Positions 44,671 through 56,460 are shown, counted from the stretch's first letter. The stretch is DNA of 64,000 bases from Pleurostoma richardsiae (GCA_030052745.1 JANBVO010000005.1:1273342-1337341); one strand, 5' to 3'. Program-made: numbers and translations. Notes: generated by a model from the letters alone, not told the origin.

Positions 44671-45783
44671 ATGAACGTGGTCTTCGCAATCGGCTCCAAC
44701 GGCTCTGGCCAGCTCGGAATCGGCCACAAGCAAGATGTTTCTGTTCCCAAGCAAGTGCTATTCGCGGAGCCTCCCTCGAGCCCGGTAACCAGAGTCGCCG
44801 CCGGGGGCAACCATACCTTGGTCCTCACTCAGGCTGGCGAGCTATTCTGGAGCGGCGACCCTTCGACGGGCGCTTGCGGCGTTGTCTCCCCCGACGTGCG
44901 GCAGTCCTCTGCCTCCGAGCCCCAGTTCCAGCGAGTCCTCCTCAGCAAGGCGGGCTCTGCCACCAAGGACGGCCCAGTACGGCTCGTGGCAGCCACCTGG
45001 GAGGCCTCAGTAGTGGTGCAGGCCGACGAGCAGGGGAGGTGCACGCGTGTTTCAAGCATGGGCGCCGGACTGAAGGGCGAGCTGGGCCAGGGCCCGCTCG
45101 TCGTGCGGACGCCAGCCGCTTCTGCCGTAGCTGGGTCCTTTCCACCCGTGGGGACGGAGGTCGTTGACCTCGCGGCCTGCATGGCGCATGTTGTCGCGGT
45201 TCTGGACAACGGCGAGGTCTACGGATGGGGAAACGGACGGAAGGGTCAGCTGGGGACGCCGGAAGCAGTCGTTGATGAGCCGAGGAAGATCGAGAACGTG
45301 CCGTTCATAGTGAGAAGGGCGGTTTGTGGGAAGGAGTTCACGTGTCTTTTTGGCAACCCAGAGGTGGGCGAGATGCTGGTGCTGGGATCCGACAAATGGG
45401 GCGTGAAGTCGTCGGCGCCGACAACGATGGCTGGTTGGAAGGAAGTTGGGGCTAGTTGGGGCAGTGTATTCGTGCTCAAGGCCGACGGCAGTCTCATCAG
45501 TTGGGGGCGCAACGATCACGGTCAGCTGCAACCGCCAAAGCTCCCTGCGCTGAGGCAGATTGCTGTCGGCAGTGAGCACGTAGTGGCTCTAACGCAGGAT
45601 GAGGAGGTGCTAGCATGGGGTTGGGGAGAGCATGGCAATTGCGGTCCACAGGTGCAAGATGGAGATGTCAAGGGTCGATGGAACATTATCGCCGCGGCCA
45701 AGTACATTCCCAAGGGATCTAAGTTTGCAGCTGTCGGCGCCGGTTGCGCGACCACCTGGATTAGTATTGATATGCCAAGTTGA
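44671..45783 (+). CDS. RCC1-repeat protein, ATS1/KTI13-like
   Basis: A single exon of 370 residues from the ATG at 44671 (MNVVFAIGSNGSGQLGIGH). Upstream in-frame codons exist, but this start begins the first blade. Several RCC1-type blades are visible: GSNGSGQLGIGH, AAGGNHTLVLT, GEVYGWGNGRKGQLG, LISWGRNDHGQL, VGSEHVVALT and the closing WGWGEHGNCGP with GAGCATTWISI. The small size and the last two motifs match fungal Ats1/Kti13 rather than the nuclear exchange factor RCC1. Kti13 pairs with the electron carrier Kti11/Dph3 in diphthamide synthesis on EF2 and in Elongator-dependent tRNA wobble-uridine modification. Assigned by pattern, quite sure. Confidence 0.85.
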   Translation: MNVVFAIGSNGSGQLGIGHKQDVSVPKQVLFAEPPSSPVTRVAAGGNHTLVLTQAGELFWSGDPSTGACGVVSPDVRQSSASEPQFQRVLLSKAGSATKDGPVRLVAATWEASVVVQADEQGRCTRVSSMGAGLKGELGQGPLVVRTPAASAVAGSFPPVGTEVVDLAACMAHVVAVLDNGEVYGWGNGRKGQLGTPEAVVDEPRKIENVPFIVRRAVCGKEFTCLFGNPEVGEMLVLGSDKWGVKSSAPTTMAGWKEVGASWGSVFVLKADGSLISWGRNDHGQLQPPKLPALRQIAVGSEHVVALTQDEEVLAWGWGEHGNCGPQVQDGDVKGRWNIIAAAKYIPKGSKFAAVGAGCATTWISIDMPS

Positions 45784-45913
45784 TAACTCCATTCCTGGCA
45801 GCTCAACTGCTTATGTGACATAGCATAAACGAATCCTCCACCACGGGAAATGGACGGGCCCCCAGCCAAGGCAGTTCCTACATGAACAAAACATACCCGG
45901 CGTTCCGGGAGCC

Positions 45914-47634
45914 TCAACCCGAGAAGAGGCCAAAACGACGAACCTGCCGTTTGTCAGCGACGGATAGTCAACAGGGCCGTCACAATAGCGTACCTCTGAG
46001 AGTCTTTGCGTTGGTTCCAGGCCAGAGGGTATACTATCCACAGTGTCATTTTGCTGCGCCGCCTCACTCTGCGTGCCTAGATGGTCGCTGATACGAATGG
46101 TTGATGTATTCTGTGAATTTAAATCAGTAGGAATTTGGTGCACTAAGTCAAGCAACATACCGGCTGGTTGCTTGCATCCCATTCTAGTCTTGCATTCTCG
46201 CCTTCGTCCGCGTCCTCTTCCTGGTTCATCGGTTCCCATTGTTGGTCATCATCATCCTGCGGCATGAAGAGGGACTCCGATCTCAGCGTCGATGGAGGCT
46301 GGATGGGTGGCGGCCTCATCTCGAACTGAGAATGCCGTGCAATACTCGACCTTGGTGGGGGAACCTTGGGTGGCTGCTCCTGTGGTGCTTCGGACTGGGG
46401 CCTGTTCTCGGTTGCCACAGATACTCCTCGACTGGAAGCGGCTTCCAGCGCCGGCCTGGCAGCTTTCGCTCCGTTGACGCGTCCCTTCAACTTCTTTTGG
46501 GCTGCCGTGCCCTTCTCACCGACCGTCATGAGGATGAATTCACAAATTATGCCATCTCCGTTGTACGCTAGCTTCAAGGGGCGCCCGGGGCGTGAGTAAG
46601 AGGCCGACAGGGTACCACTTGTCAATCCAGCGTGTTGAAGAATGGCTCTGAAGTCTTTGACACTGATGATGATGTGGAGTTTCTCCTCCACCTGCACATC
46701 ATCGAACTCGTCCATGTCGACAGCAATTGAAGTATGAAGAGGCTTCTTCAGGACGGCTGATCGTACCAAGATCAGCATCGGTGCCAGACGACAGGTCAGG
46801 AAAGGGACTCGCTTACTTTCGTTGTTGAGATTGATGGGGGTCTCATTGAAGCAAGTGAAATTAACGACATTCTCACCTTCGGTGTTGATGTCAAGAAGCT
46901 CAATTCCAGGGCCAAAATGATCCATCAGCTGGCGCAGAGTTCGCGACGATATTGCCCAATGGTGAACAGCCTCGTCCTGGTTAAACTTGGCATGTACGGG
47001 TGGTTTGATCTCGAAGGGCAGACGATGAGTCGCTGTGATCCCTTTCCAGAAATCAGCATGATATCGCGGTACACGGACTGATAGGCCACACTCACCATTT
47101 CTGGTAACAATCTTTGCTATGAGGCGGCTCTTCTTGCCAGGGCCATCCTCGATGGCCACGTCGCACCTCTCTATCGTCGACTCCCGCTCACGATCTCTTG
47201 AGGGATCTCCTCCGGCCGTCCTGCTTCGGAACACTGAGAGCAGAGCCTACCAGGCAGGTCAGAGATAAGCAACGCCAGAGCGGGAACCCTGAGATGGAGG
47301 GGGGTAGCGCACTCTTATGTAGAGTATACAGAAGAATCTCTCACGGTACTGCGCATTGCCCTCGAAGCTGTAGCGCGAGAAAAATCTGTTTGCAGCGAAA
47401 GTAAAGCTGATGTAGGCCGACTTGGTGAGGTTCAGAGCCGTGAGGACCAACTTGCAGCAGCGCGCGACGTTAGAACGACGGGTCCAACAACCGCAGCAGC
47501 CATCCACTCGAGCGACTCACCTTTTCTTTCCTGACTTCCAAGGAGACGTCGTCGCTAAACTTCTGTATGCATACCAGCGCGTCATGAAGCACAGCAACGC
47601 CTTCTTCGCTCAAGGTGAAGTTGACCACTGCCAT
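45914..47634 (-). CDS. RAD9: RAD9, DNA-damage checkpoint clamp (9-1-1) subunit
   Basis: Exons (minus strand) 47634-47521, 47450-47313, 47246-47096, 47041-46817, 46756-46161, 46110-45994 and 45943-45914 give 456 residues. The N-terminal two-thirds is the PCNA-like part: MAVVNFTLSEEGVAVLHDAL, LTALNLTKSAYISFTF, then KKPLHTSIAVDMDEFDDVQV and FRAILQHAGLTSGTLSASYS. The rest is an unstructured tail rich in Pro, Ser, Asp, Glu, with SQ sites suited to kinase phosphorylation, ending EVRRFGLFSG. Rad9-Rad1-Hus1 forms the ring that activates ATR/Mec1-type signalling. Two introns (54 and 60 nt) are multiples of three and lack stops, so they read through in the raw frame. It converges with the KTI13-like gene, 130 bases apart. 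Confidence 0.93.
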
Positions 47635-48492
47635 TTTCGGATATCGTGCACATCTCCCCCAAGAAGCTTTCTAGCAAGTCTGCCCTCGAGTCTTCAGGGA
47701 AGCAGTGAAGTAGCGTGCCAGGAATCCAATAGCTTCTATTCGGCATTAACACATTCGTTGATGTGGCCAGGATCTCAGGTTACCGCGGCACAGAGGGTTT
47801 TCAGCTCGAATACTGCTGTAGCGGGAGGATCTTGGTGGAAGGCAGGAGCAGCGACGTGATGGACTGAGTGCCTGCAGCAGCTCTGTCCTTGCCGTGCAGC
47901 GTAAACTTCGGGCGCTAAGGGTGGGATGTATGGTTAGTGCGGGACCTTACGAACCGCGCAAAAGGCCACGCTGATGTCTTCTCCAAGCTGTACTGCCCTA
48001 ACAAATCAGCTCAGTACTCAAACGTCGCGTTGGTTAGTGGTTCCTTATGCCCTCCAATGCAGACCGCCTATGATACCCTAGACCTCTCTGAATACGCGTT
48101 GAGGTCTGCAGACGCTTCAATTCGACAACTTCTGTCGCAGTTATCCGCCGACAGCCTGCACTACATGTTTCATACTCTCTTTCGGATATCGGAGACGCAT
48201 CCATCACAGAGCATCATGTACGTTGAGGCGAAGAAGTTTCAGCCTGCTTGTTGCTGATGTCATGGTAGTTCCCCGCCGAGTCCTCAACGCGACGCGTCGT
48301 GTTGAATTCGTGCACTTCAACCCAAACATCTTATATTCGTAGATATACGACTATTGCGAGGATCAGATAGATCAGCATAACTCTACAGCGGCTGTAATAT
48401 TCATTATCATCGGCCCGAACGAGCAGTCTTTTCTCAAGAGATCAGCAGGCGTGCCAATCGCACAGATAGAGTCCTACGGGCATACAGACGCG
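47635..48492. other. Intergenic between divergent RAD9 and F-box-like gene
   Basis: Open frames here are short and lack domain or splice support. The region should contain both promoters. Confidence 0.4.
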
Positions 48493-50234
48493 ATGGCATC
48501 GAGCATGCAGCTGCCTCAAGATGTCTGGTGGCTGATTTGTCAGGAACTGAGCGCCAGGCAAGACTTCAATTGTCTGTTGAACTATGCTCTGGTCAACAAG
48601 ACGATGGCTTCTCATGCCCTTCCTCTGCTATATAGGTGAGCAGCAACACGCCCAGCTCAATGTGCCAATAAACGAGAATACGACGTTGACACCCTCACAG
48701 TATACAAGAAACATCCCGCGCAAGCATGGGCGATGCTTCAGTGGATGACAAAGCCAAGCTGGCCCATCTTTGGAGGACGATCATCCTGTCCAGCATTGGA
48801 GACACCGCCTATCCCTACTGTCTCTGGCTCAAGACCCTCAAGCTCGGTGACCTACACCAGCTGATCAACGATATGGCCCAAAATGTCTATGGGTCACTGC
48901 GCCCTTCTTTCTTCAGTGGTCCGATGCAGCGCTTCGAGATCTTGAGCCGGACGTCCAAGACTCGCAGGGGAGTCCCGGTCCTGGAATTGCAGACAATCGT
49001 TGAGAAAGTCGGCGACAAAATCACTGAGTTCGTCAGAGATGCGGCGGATCAGCAAAACAAGTCCGTCTCCCTGACCAATCTGGAAGGGCAATTCATTCCG
49101 ACAACGTACTTGACTCTCTGGGCGTCAAGATTATCCACCCTCACATCTCTCCGGCTTCAGGACGGCTCGGTGCTGACAGCTGAGGTTGGGGAGGCCATTC
49201 GAGACAACTGTCGATATTTTAAGGAGCTTACCTGCTACAACATCAAAGGCTCTGCCGTCGACGAGAACCTGGCCGCTTTCTTCCTGACATTGCCCCAGAA
49301 TACCCTAGAGACATTCACCGTGCTCAGCTGGAATGACCTCGGCCAGCAGACATTTGCAGCCCTGGCGCACCACGCCTTGTCACTAACGAAGCTTGAGCTG
49401 TTTCTCGGCAGCGCCGCGTTCGCCAAGCTCGATGCGCTGGAGCCCTGCAAGACGCTCGTCGAACTGCAGCTCGAGGCGAACACGAGCGAGCAGCCGAGTA
49501 CGTGGGCCACGGACGCCAAGGATGTCTTCCAGGCAGTCGGCTCCTGGCTGAAAGAGTGCGAGTCGCTAGTCCACCTGCGGATGGTTGACGTCCCTAGCGC
49601 CACGACACTGCTCGCGGACGTGCTCAAGCCACCCAAGCTCCACCTCACGTCCTTGGATCTCAAGTTACGGGACGACGACGAGGCGTTTTACGCGTCCTTA
49701 GGCCATCAAAAGACCCTCGAGAGCCTGAAGCTGCGCACCACTGACGAGTGGCTCGACATCGCCGCCCCGCGCCACATCACTTTCATCGACTCGATCTGCA
49801 GCTGCCCAGAGCTCCGTGACCTGGACCTCATGCAAGTTCAGCTGACGTACGCGGACCTAGTCCAGCTTGGGTCTTCTCTGCCGCAGCTCGAGGAGCTCAG
49901 CTTTGACGGCGACTTCCTCACGAGCGATAACGACATCCTCGATCCGCTGGGCCAGATGCGGCAGCTGAAGACGCTCAATATTTACGGCCTGACGACCTTC
50001 ACGTTCGATGGCATCCTAGACTTCATCAACAGGCTGGGGACCGACAGCAAGCAACCCGGGGCGTCTCACCAGGGCTTCCGGTTCTACATCATGGCGCAGA
50101 ACGGGTACGCCAAGCTGTCCCCGGGGGAGGAGCAGTTGCTATCGGACGAGCTGGCGTCCGGCCTGGGAGGCAGGCTTGACCTCACATATTGGCGGGATCC
50201 AGACGAGGAGATGTCGGAGGAACTGTCGGATTGA
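48493..50234 (+). CDS. F-box-like protein with leucine-rich repeats
   Basis: Exons 48493-48635 and 48701-50234 give 558 residues. The start, LPQDVWWLICQELSARQDF, then LLNYALVNKTMASHALPLLY, is a fungal F-box-like helix set (about residues 6-50). The rest is long and shows irregular leucine repeats (LSTLTSLRLQDGS, CPELRDLDLMQVQLT, LPQLEELSFDGDFL, MRQLKTLNIYGL), ending in an acidic tail. Proteins of this layout act as substrate adaptors of SCF ubiquitin ligases; the target here is unknown. Filamentous fungi have many such fast-evolving F-box/LRR proteins. Domain call by pattern only. Confidence 0.75.
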
Positions 50235-50538
50235 GCTGCTCTCACCATGGTGGCCGTCATTGTTCCGTGATGTCTGTATGTAGCGGACTCTCATGCTTTA
50301 TAGTATACTACTAGCGAGTCTCGCGGCGCTCGACGCATGGCTGGACATATCTTGGTTGAAGATAGTATTTCTCGACTGCAGTGGTATAAACTCATGAGCG
50401 TTGTACATCAAGTCAGGTCGATCCAGACACCAGAACTCTGAGATATTATCGTCTATCAAACGAACCAGGAGAGCTCTCCTGGGTCAGCCTCAGACGCCTT
50501 CAAGAAGCTCTGACTCCCCATCCCAAAGGTCTACTCAT
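50235..50538. other. Convergent 3' intergenic
   Basis: Between the F-box-like gene stop and the stop of the small Cys protein. No gene seen. Confidence 0.4.
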
Positions 50539-50889
50539 CTAAGGCACCCTCCGCCACCTCCCCTCCCTCCACCCGACCCCTATCCTCTCGCTCCCCAGCC
50601 CGTACCTCGCCCCCGGCATCCCCATCCCCCTCGCCGCCGGCGCCGCGTGGTTGTTCCAGCACTCCCACCCGCAGTACCCGCCCGTCCGGACCACGTACGT
50701 GTTCTCCGGGCTCGGGTCGCAGCCCGCGGGCACCTCGAACGGGACGGCCCCCAGCCCGCCCGCCTCCCACGCCGACGGGTCGGAGTCAATGCGCTGCAGC
50801 TGGACGAGCAGCGCGGTGCAGGAGGCGTAGGAGACGAGGGTGGGAGGGGGGTGGCCGCAGAGGGGGATGGGCTGGATGTAGAAGCACAT
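50539..50889 (-). CDS. Small cysteine-containing hypothetical protein
   Basis: A single frame of 116 residues, MCFYIQPIPLCGHPPPTLVS at the start. It has eight cysteines, several in a spacing like C...C.H near the start, C..C in GGYCGWECWNNHAA, and a Gly/Arg-rich end. No signal peptide is evident, so disulphides are not implied; metal binding by the Cys/His set is possible. The N-terminus is compact and hydrophobic with no low-complexity bias, and codon use is G+C-rich like the neighbours, which supports a real gene. The overlapping frames on both strands in this GC-rich stretch are less protein-like. I recognise the type as a conserved small fungal orphan but know of no function. Confidence 0.6.
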   Translation of the reverse strand: MCFYIQPIPLCGHPPPTLVSYASCTALLVQLQRIDSDPSAWEAGGLGAVPFEVPAGCDPSPENTYVVRTGGYCGWECWNNHAAPAARGMGMPGARYGLGSERIGVGWREGRWRRVP

Positions 50890-51972
50890 GGCCCTCTCCG
50901 CAGCGGGGCGGGTTTCTCTAGAAAAACCTTGCTCTGGGGCAGAGGTTTCTGTCCGTGTCCTTAGGTACTGCTGTGGGTGTGGACGAGGGTGGTAGAAGAG
51001 GACAAGCCGGTTCCGATGAATTTAGGGAATATCCAGCTTTGAGTGTCTCTGTTGGCTGTTTCCCCAGTAGTAGATACGGATGATAGGACAGGACTATCTG
51101 AGAGGATAGAGACGTCGGGCAAGAAAGGAGAGAGACTGGTGGACGGGAGTACACGGGAGGCTTTATAGAGTTTGTGCAGTGCGAAGAAGCCTGTGCCGAC
51201 TCATAGTGACTTTCCGAAACGTCTCTACTTACTGCAAACCCAGGATGCAATCTCAGGAACTTGTCACTGGATCGTAGCAGTGATTCCTCTCAGTCACGCA
51301 GACAGCAAGCAGGAACAGAACCATATATGAAGTCCAAACACTCGGTCTTGACGCTGCTAGACAGACAGTCAAGGGGCCAGAAACCACACCAGGAGAGGTG
51401 AAGAGCGGCGCATCTGCAGATACGGGATGACGCTATCAGCCAGTATACATTCTTTGCTTCTAAAGCACCACGCAGAATGAACAGGCTGAGCCAGCCAACC
51501 GGCTGTTGGAAGCGGGAAGCTCTCACTCTAGGAGCTTCCGGGAAAGTCTAACCATGGGTGGCACAAGCATCACGGCGGCAGCTGAGAAGATCAGACAGAG
51601 CATCGCTATCCATGCTAGGGATCGAGCTGCTGATAATGTTTGTCAAACCCTGTCTCATTGTCATGGCATGGTGTGTATATCTTCCCTAAGAATGGTATTA
51701 TACTCCCCAGCGTGGTGCCACAGTGACTTTGCATGCTGTTTCGGGCCCAGTCTCTGTGACACCTCACAGAGCCGCGAAACTGTCATGCCGGAGAAGAGCT
51801 GTCATGGAAAAGGTGAATGTGGCTATGAGAGGGTATCCTATTGCGTCTCCTCAACTGTGTACCAATAATCCGTACAAGACAAGCGCACTCTACGCCGTTG
51901 CTACACGCCAATCGAGACCTATTCCAAACCCCCGATGATGCTACATCCGAAAGCGAAATGCCGTCAACGACC
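50890..51972. other. Intergenic
   Basis: The promoter of the small Cys protein and the 3' region of the alkaline phosphatase gene. No supported gene in about 1.1 kb. Confidence 0.45.
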
Positions 51973-53858
51973 TCATTCTATCCAATCCGCGGGAAGCCCT
52001 TCGATGGCGAAATCAGATTCTATCTCCTCCGCAGACAGGCCGGACAACTGTTTCAAATCCATCTTCTTGTTCAACTCTTTTGTGATCTCCTCCACGTCCA
52101 CGTCGAGGTAGTCCCTCAGGAACTTGCCAATCTCCGTGTTCTCCACGTTGCCCCGGATCTTGTCGGTACCAGGACCTCCGGAGCTGTAGATGTTGACATC
52201 GACCGCGGAATGCCCATGGCTGCTCCAGCCTACCCTCGCACGCAAACTTATCAGATGTGCGAAGATGATCGTGGCGGCGTCCGGATTGCCTGCAAGCCTG
52301 TCCAGCTCCTCGTCCCGAGCATCGGTAATGCCGAGACCGGGGATGACCAGGTTCGTGTTGATCCAGTCCTTGAGATCCTCCGTGGTCTGCGTGGTTGCAT
52401 CTATATCGTTCATATGCGCTCTTAATTGCCGAGACAGGTGCTCTGCTGAGGCATTGGCATTGGCGAGAAAAGATGGATACCACTTATAGACAGGGTCATT
52501 GTCATCCGGTCGCTCTATCGAGGCGTTAGCTAGATATCTCAAGGAACTGCCTGGTAGCTAGGTTTACTCACGATAGGCAGTGGAAAGACCACCAGTCTCA
52601 TGATCACTAGTGGCCACCAAGACACCATCCGTGTCACTCTCCTCCAGGAAGTCTATAACAGCCTTGAACGCCTTGTCGTACTCCAGCACCTCCCTCACCT
52701 GTGCCGCAGGGTCGTTGATGTGACCAGCGTGGTCGATCCGGCTGCCTTCGATCATGAGGAAGAAACCCTTGTCGCTATCCTTCGTTGCGATCTCTAAAGC
52801 GTGCAGGGCCGTGATAGCCATCTCGCTAAGGCTGGGATAGACGTCGGCGATGTTCCGCCTATCAATTTCGAAGGGCACATCTGTCGAGGCAAAGAGACCT
52901 AGTGTCGGGAGGGACACGTTCTTGCCCTCCCACATGCTGTCGAAGCCTGCCCTGTCGTGGAAGTACGACCACCCATGCTTCTTCTGCGCGATGTCCCTCA
53001 CGTCAATATCGTCCTGCCGGCAGCTCCCCTCGGTAGTGTTTGGCAGGAAGTGACACCGCCCGCCGCCCATGATCAAGTCCACCGTCCGACCGAGAACACC
53101 CTCTCCCACCTCCTGCAGTGCGATCTCATCCATCTGCACACGAAGATTCACATGGCTTGCAAAGCACGCAGGTGTCGCATCTGTCACATCCGTCGTAACT
53201 ACCAAGCCCGTCGTGTACCCGTCCCGCTTCGCGGCCTCGAGCACCGTCCCGCAAGGCGTGTAGTCCGGCAGCACGGCAATGGCCCCATTGTAACTCTTCC
53301 GGCCGCATGAGAAAGCAGTCGCCCCTGCCGCGCTGTCCGTCACCAGGCTACTTGTCGACCGCGTGCGACTTGTGCCCCAGAAGTGCCTGTCGAGTGTAAG
53401 GGCGTCGTCGTAAGGCCTGTTCTCAACCAGCTGGCGGAAGGACCGAGTCAGTGACAGCGAGGCCGGTCCCATGCCGTCCGAAACCATGAATATCAGGTTG
53501 CGTTTGCCAGAGGGCTTCGCGAAGGGTGCGGTCTGCCTGTTGTGCTGCACCCACACCGCCAGGATGATCACCGCGGCGGTGGCCAGCAGCGCCCAGACAA
53601 AGAGCACGACCTCGCGCAGGCGGTTGACCCACGGCCCGGAAGGGAAGAGACGCCGGCTCTGTCGTTGGGTGGAGTCGCCCTGGAGGGCATCATCCTCGGC
53701 TTCTGCCAGGCGGTCGGAACGCTCTGACTCGGAGCGCCGAGCGGACGCGAGCAATGGGGTTCGGGCGGAGGTCTATTGATCGACTCTGCGGTCAGCTCTG
53801 TTACTAGTGCATCTGTCAAGGATAAGAGATCGCTTGAAGCATGTGAGCGTCCTACCAT
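51973..53858 (-). CDS. PHO8: Vacuolar-type alkaline phosphatase
   Basis: Exons (minus strand) 53858-53856 (ATG alone), 53772-52572 and 52529-51973 give 586 residues. After the first Met the protein reads TSARTPLLASARRSES, then a cytosolic N-tail, one membrane span at about residues 50-70 (VVLFVWALLATAAVIILAVW) and the lumenal enzyme. Active-site pieces are all present: VSDGMGPAS (metal Asp), VTDSAAGATAFSCG (phosphorylated Ser), TTDVTDATPACF, EGSRIDHAGH, ATSDHETGG and the C-terminal SSHGHSAVDV. The signal-anchored form matches fungal Pho8, which dephosphorylates many substrates in the vacuole under phosphate starvation. Kept as type II membrane protein; no GPI signal at the C-terminus. Confidence 0.93.
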
Positions 53859-54509
53859 GGCGGTTCTAAGGCGTTTGTCCTGAGGAGAAAGGGGAGGTTG
53901 GAGCTCCCGTGTTTGGAGAAGCGGAAGCTCTTATCATGTATGAGTCTTCCCGCTTATGGCGGCGTCTAGGGGTCTATTTAAGGTGCCAGCGCACAAGAAG
54001 CTGCCTGCCGATAAGGCTGGGGCTGTGGAGCGTCACAGATGACGCTGGGTGTCATGCGCTACCCCGTCATGCTGACAGAAATCAACCAATCATGAGCGTG
54101 AATTTGGCAACTGGACCGAAGTACCTATGCTTAATTGCTTATCTACACCTGCCACTTGTTATCAGTCAGCCTCAAACGTTTTGAGGCTTGACTTCAGCTT
54201 CAAACATCACGGGATCATGGGGCCACCGTGCCATATTCTGCAAACAAGAGACATTTATTAGCACTGCAGAAGTGCTCCCTGAAGAAGCAGTGAGGGGTAT
54301 CTAATCCATCCTATGCAGGTAGTCCAACAAAAGCAACATCCTTTACGCCCTCTGTCGCGACATTCAAGATTTCCTTTCCAGCGAGACGAGCAATATCCTG
54401 CTGCCTTTCTGCCTCGCAACCATCAAAGATTCCCCTCCAGGGACCAGCTAAAATATCAAGAGTGCAACCCGACCGCCGGCTCAGGCTCAACCCCTGCTGT
54501 AGTGCATAT
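53859..54509. other. Intergenic
   Basis: Phosphatase promoter on the left, 3' end of the next minus-strand gene on the right. No supported gene. Confidence 0.4.
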
Positions 54510-56460
54510 TCAGCACTGGGTAATGATATCCGCGACACTGCATTCGACTCCCTCTTCCGTGACCGCAACTCCATGCGGCACATCCAACGGTGTCGGGTTG
54601 AAGCCATCCTCCATCTCCTGCTCCTCCATAGCCGTAGGAGCGTCTTCTGCGAAGAATAGGCGCTCGTCACTGCCCGGATGTGGAAGGGGCAAGGCGCAGG
54701 CCATGTCGAAAACTGTCTGGTTGAACCGGAGCGTCAAGCCTTTGTCGTACGTCTCTTCATCCTCGTAGCGGATATGATTAGAGACGTGCGGATGTCCGTG
54801 CTCCCAATCCTTGGCGGGATCATGTGTGCCGTCGGGGTTCGTGTGCCACGGTTTAGGAGTCATGGACGTAAAGACCTCATTGCGCACGGTAGAATTAACC
54901 TTCAGTGAACTAGGGCTACAAGTCTCTTTGTTAGCAGCTTTCAACTCAAGAGTTAGATAATCCCCAGCAGCAGGCAAAGACCTTTGAGCTCTGGCAAGCC
55001 AAGATACAGCATACCTTCGACCATAGAATACAACAGGAGAGCCGTGGTCGTCAAGTACATCTCCACAGCAGCCGAAAGCTTCCAGGATATCCGGGCCCGG
55101 TGTCGGGGTTGGAGGCGGCGTCCAAGGTGGTCGAACGGTCCAATCGAAACCTGTAGACATCTCGGAAACCTTCTCTCCGTGTTCCATGTTGTCCTGGGCC
55201 TTGACAGCAGAGCTATCATATGGAATTTCCGATAAGTTCGTGGGCACTGTGATCTTGGACAAATGCCCTGTAGCCTGATCATCTACCGCGGTGTCTTTAT
55301 CAGGTATGGCAGATCTGCGAACGTCATCGTCGCCTTGAAACTCTGCATACGCCACCTCAAGGGTGTGGTCGATGGAGTTCTCGATACTCCTAACAGACGC
55401 GCTGTAGATGCTGGTTGAGCGTGTATGCAGAGAAACACCGGATACCTATCACAGATCAGTTAAACAATGATTTTAGAATCCTACGAGTCTGGGCACGAAC
55501 CGAAAAAACTGGCCGACGGCCCAAATTCAAGGCGTGTTCCACTTTACAAACTGGTCGCTGACGATAGAAGTTGAAGCCCCAGCCAAGGGCGGCTTCAGCG
55601 GGAATGTCGCCATTCGCGATGCCGTCAATGCTCAGATAGCTGCGCTCGGACAGAAAGGGGCGGCAAGAGTGGCAAATCGTCGCACGGCACTCATCCTGCT
55701 CTCTGGGGACCCAAGAAGGGCGGCTCTGTCCCTTAAGCAAGGTGGTTAACTTGGACACGGGAATAAGGCCACCTTCGGGCTCTTGTTCTTTCTTCGTTGC
55801 TTGGATTGCCTGCTTCACCTTCTATTTATCAGCATTTCATGTCCGTGACTCTCATGTCTGAGTCGGCGTGGCGGTGGTGCTGTACCTCCTCTCGCTGTTT
55901 CATAAGGATAGCAATCTGATCGGGCGAGTATGAGCCTATGGCCTGGGGGATAATCTCCTCGAACAGACTATAGCGGCTAGATCGCGCCTCGGGGCCTCGG
56001 GCAGCCGGAGTAGCTGCCTGGCTGAGATGCTGTCCGATGGTGTCGTACCAAACCTTTGTACCTTCAGTCTCACCATCCAAGTAGTCACTTTCATAGCCTG
56101 GGACATAAGGCTCACCTTCCTGCCCTCACGTATGCCCTCGAGAATTATAAGCTCTCGATCCTCGGTGCATCGATAAAGCCAATCCCACGCTCCGGGGCGG
56201 CCACATTGATCGCATGAGATATCGGGGGCGAAGATTCGGGTCATGGTAAGGTGGCTACATCTCGATTTGAATGCCTTGCGAGTCCGTACTGTCGAATAAG
56301 CCGAGGTCGGAACAACCTTTTCGGTATTTTTGGCCTTCCTGTGCTTCTTGAGAGAAGGGGTGGCTAGGACAGCTGACGACAAGACCGGTGTCGCGGGCGG
56401 TGTCATCGCCTCCACGACGTGCTTTATCGTACGACGGTTTTCGGCTTCTTGGGGGCCCAT
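54510..56460 (-). CDS. Hypothetical protein with a CDQCG..WLYRC motif
   Basis: Exons (minus strand) 56460-56116, 56068-55886, 55821-55501, 55445-55015 and 54915-54510 give 561 residues. Near residue 80 lies FAPDISCDQCGRPGAWDWLYRCTEDRE, a compact three-Cys motif that may bind zinc together with later Cys residues (CRATICHSCRPFLSERSYLS at about residue 200). The middle has a charged helix (MKQREEKVKQAIQATKKEQE). The rest is proline-rich (WTPPPTPTPG) or acidic and likely disordered. No known enzyme motif. The last intron (54916-55014, 99 nt) is a multiple of three without stops, but has GTATGC, a GCTAACA branch site and TAG, so I treat it as spliced. A zinc-dependent binding role is only a suggestion. 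Confidence 0.65.

Noticed and set aside
47937-48257. 106-codon plus-strand frame between RAD9 and the F-box-like gene
   Set aside because: Lies in a divergent promoter region and shows no domain or splice support.
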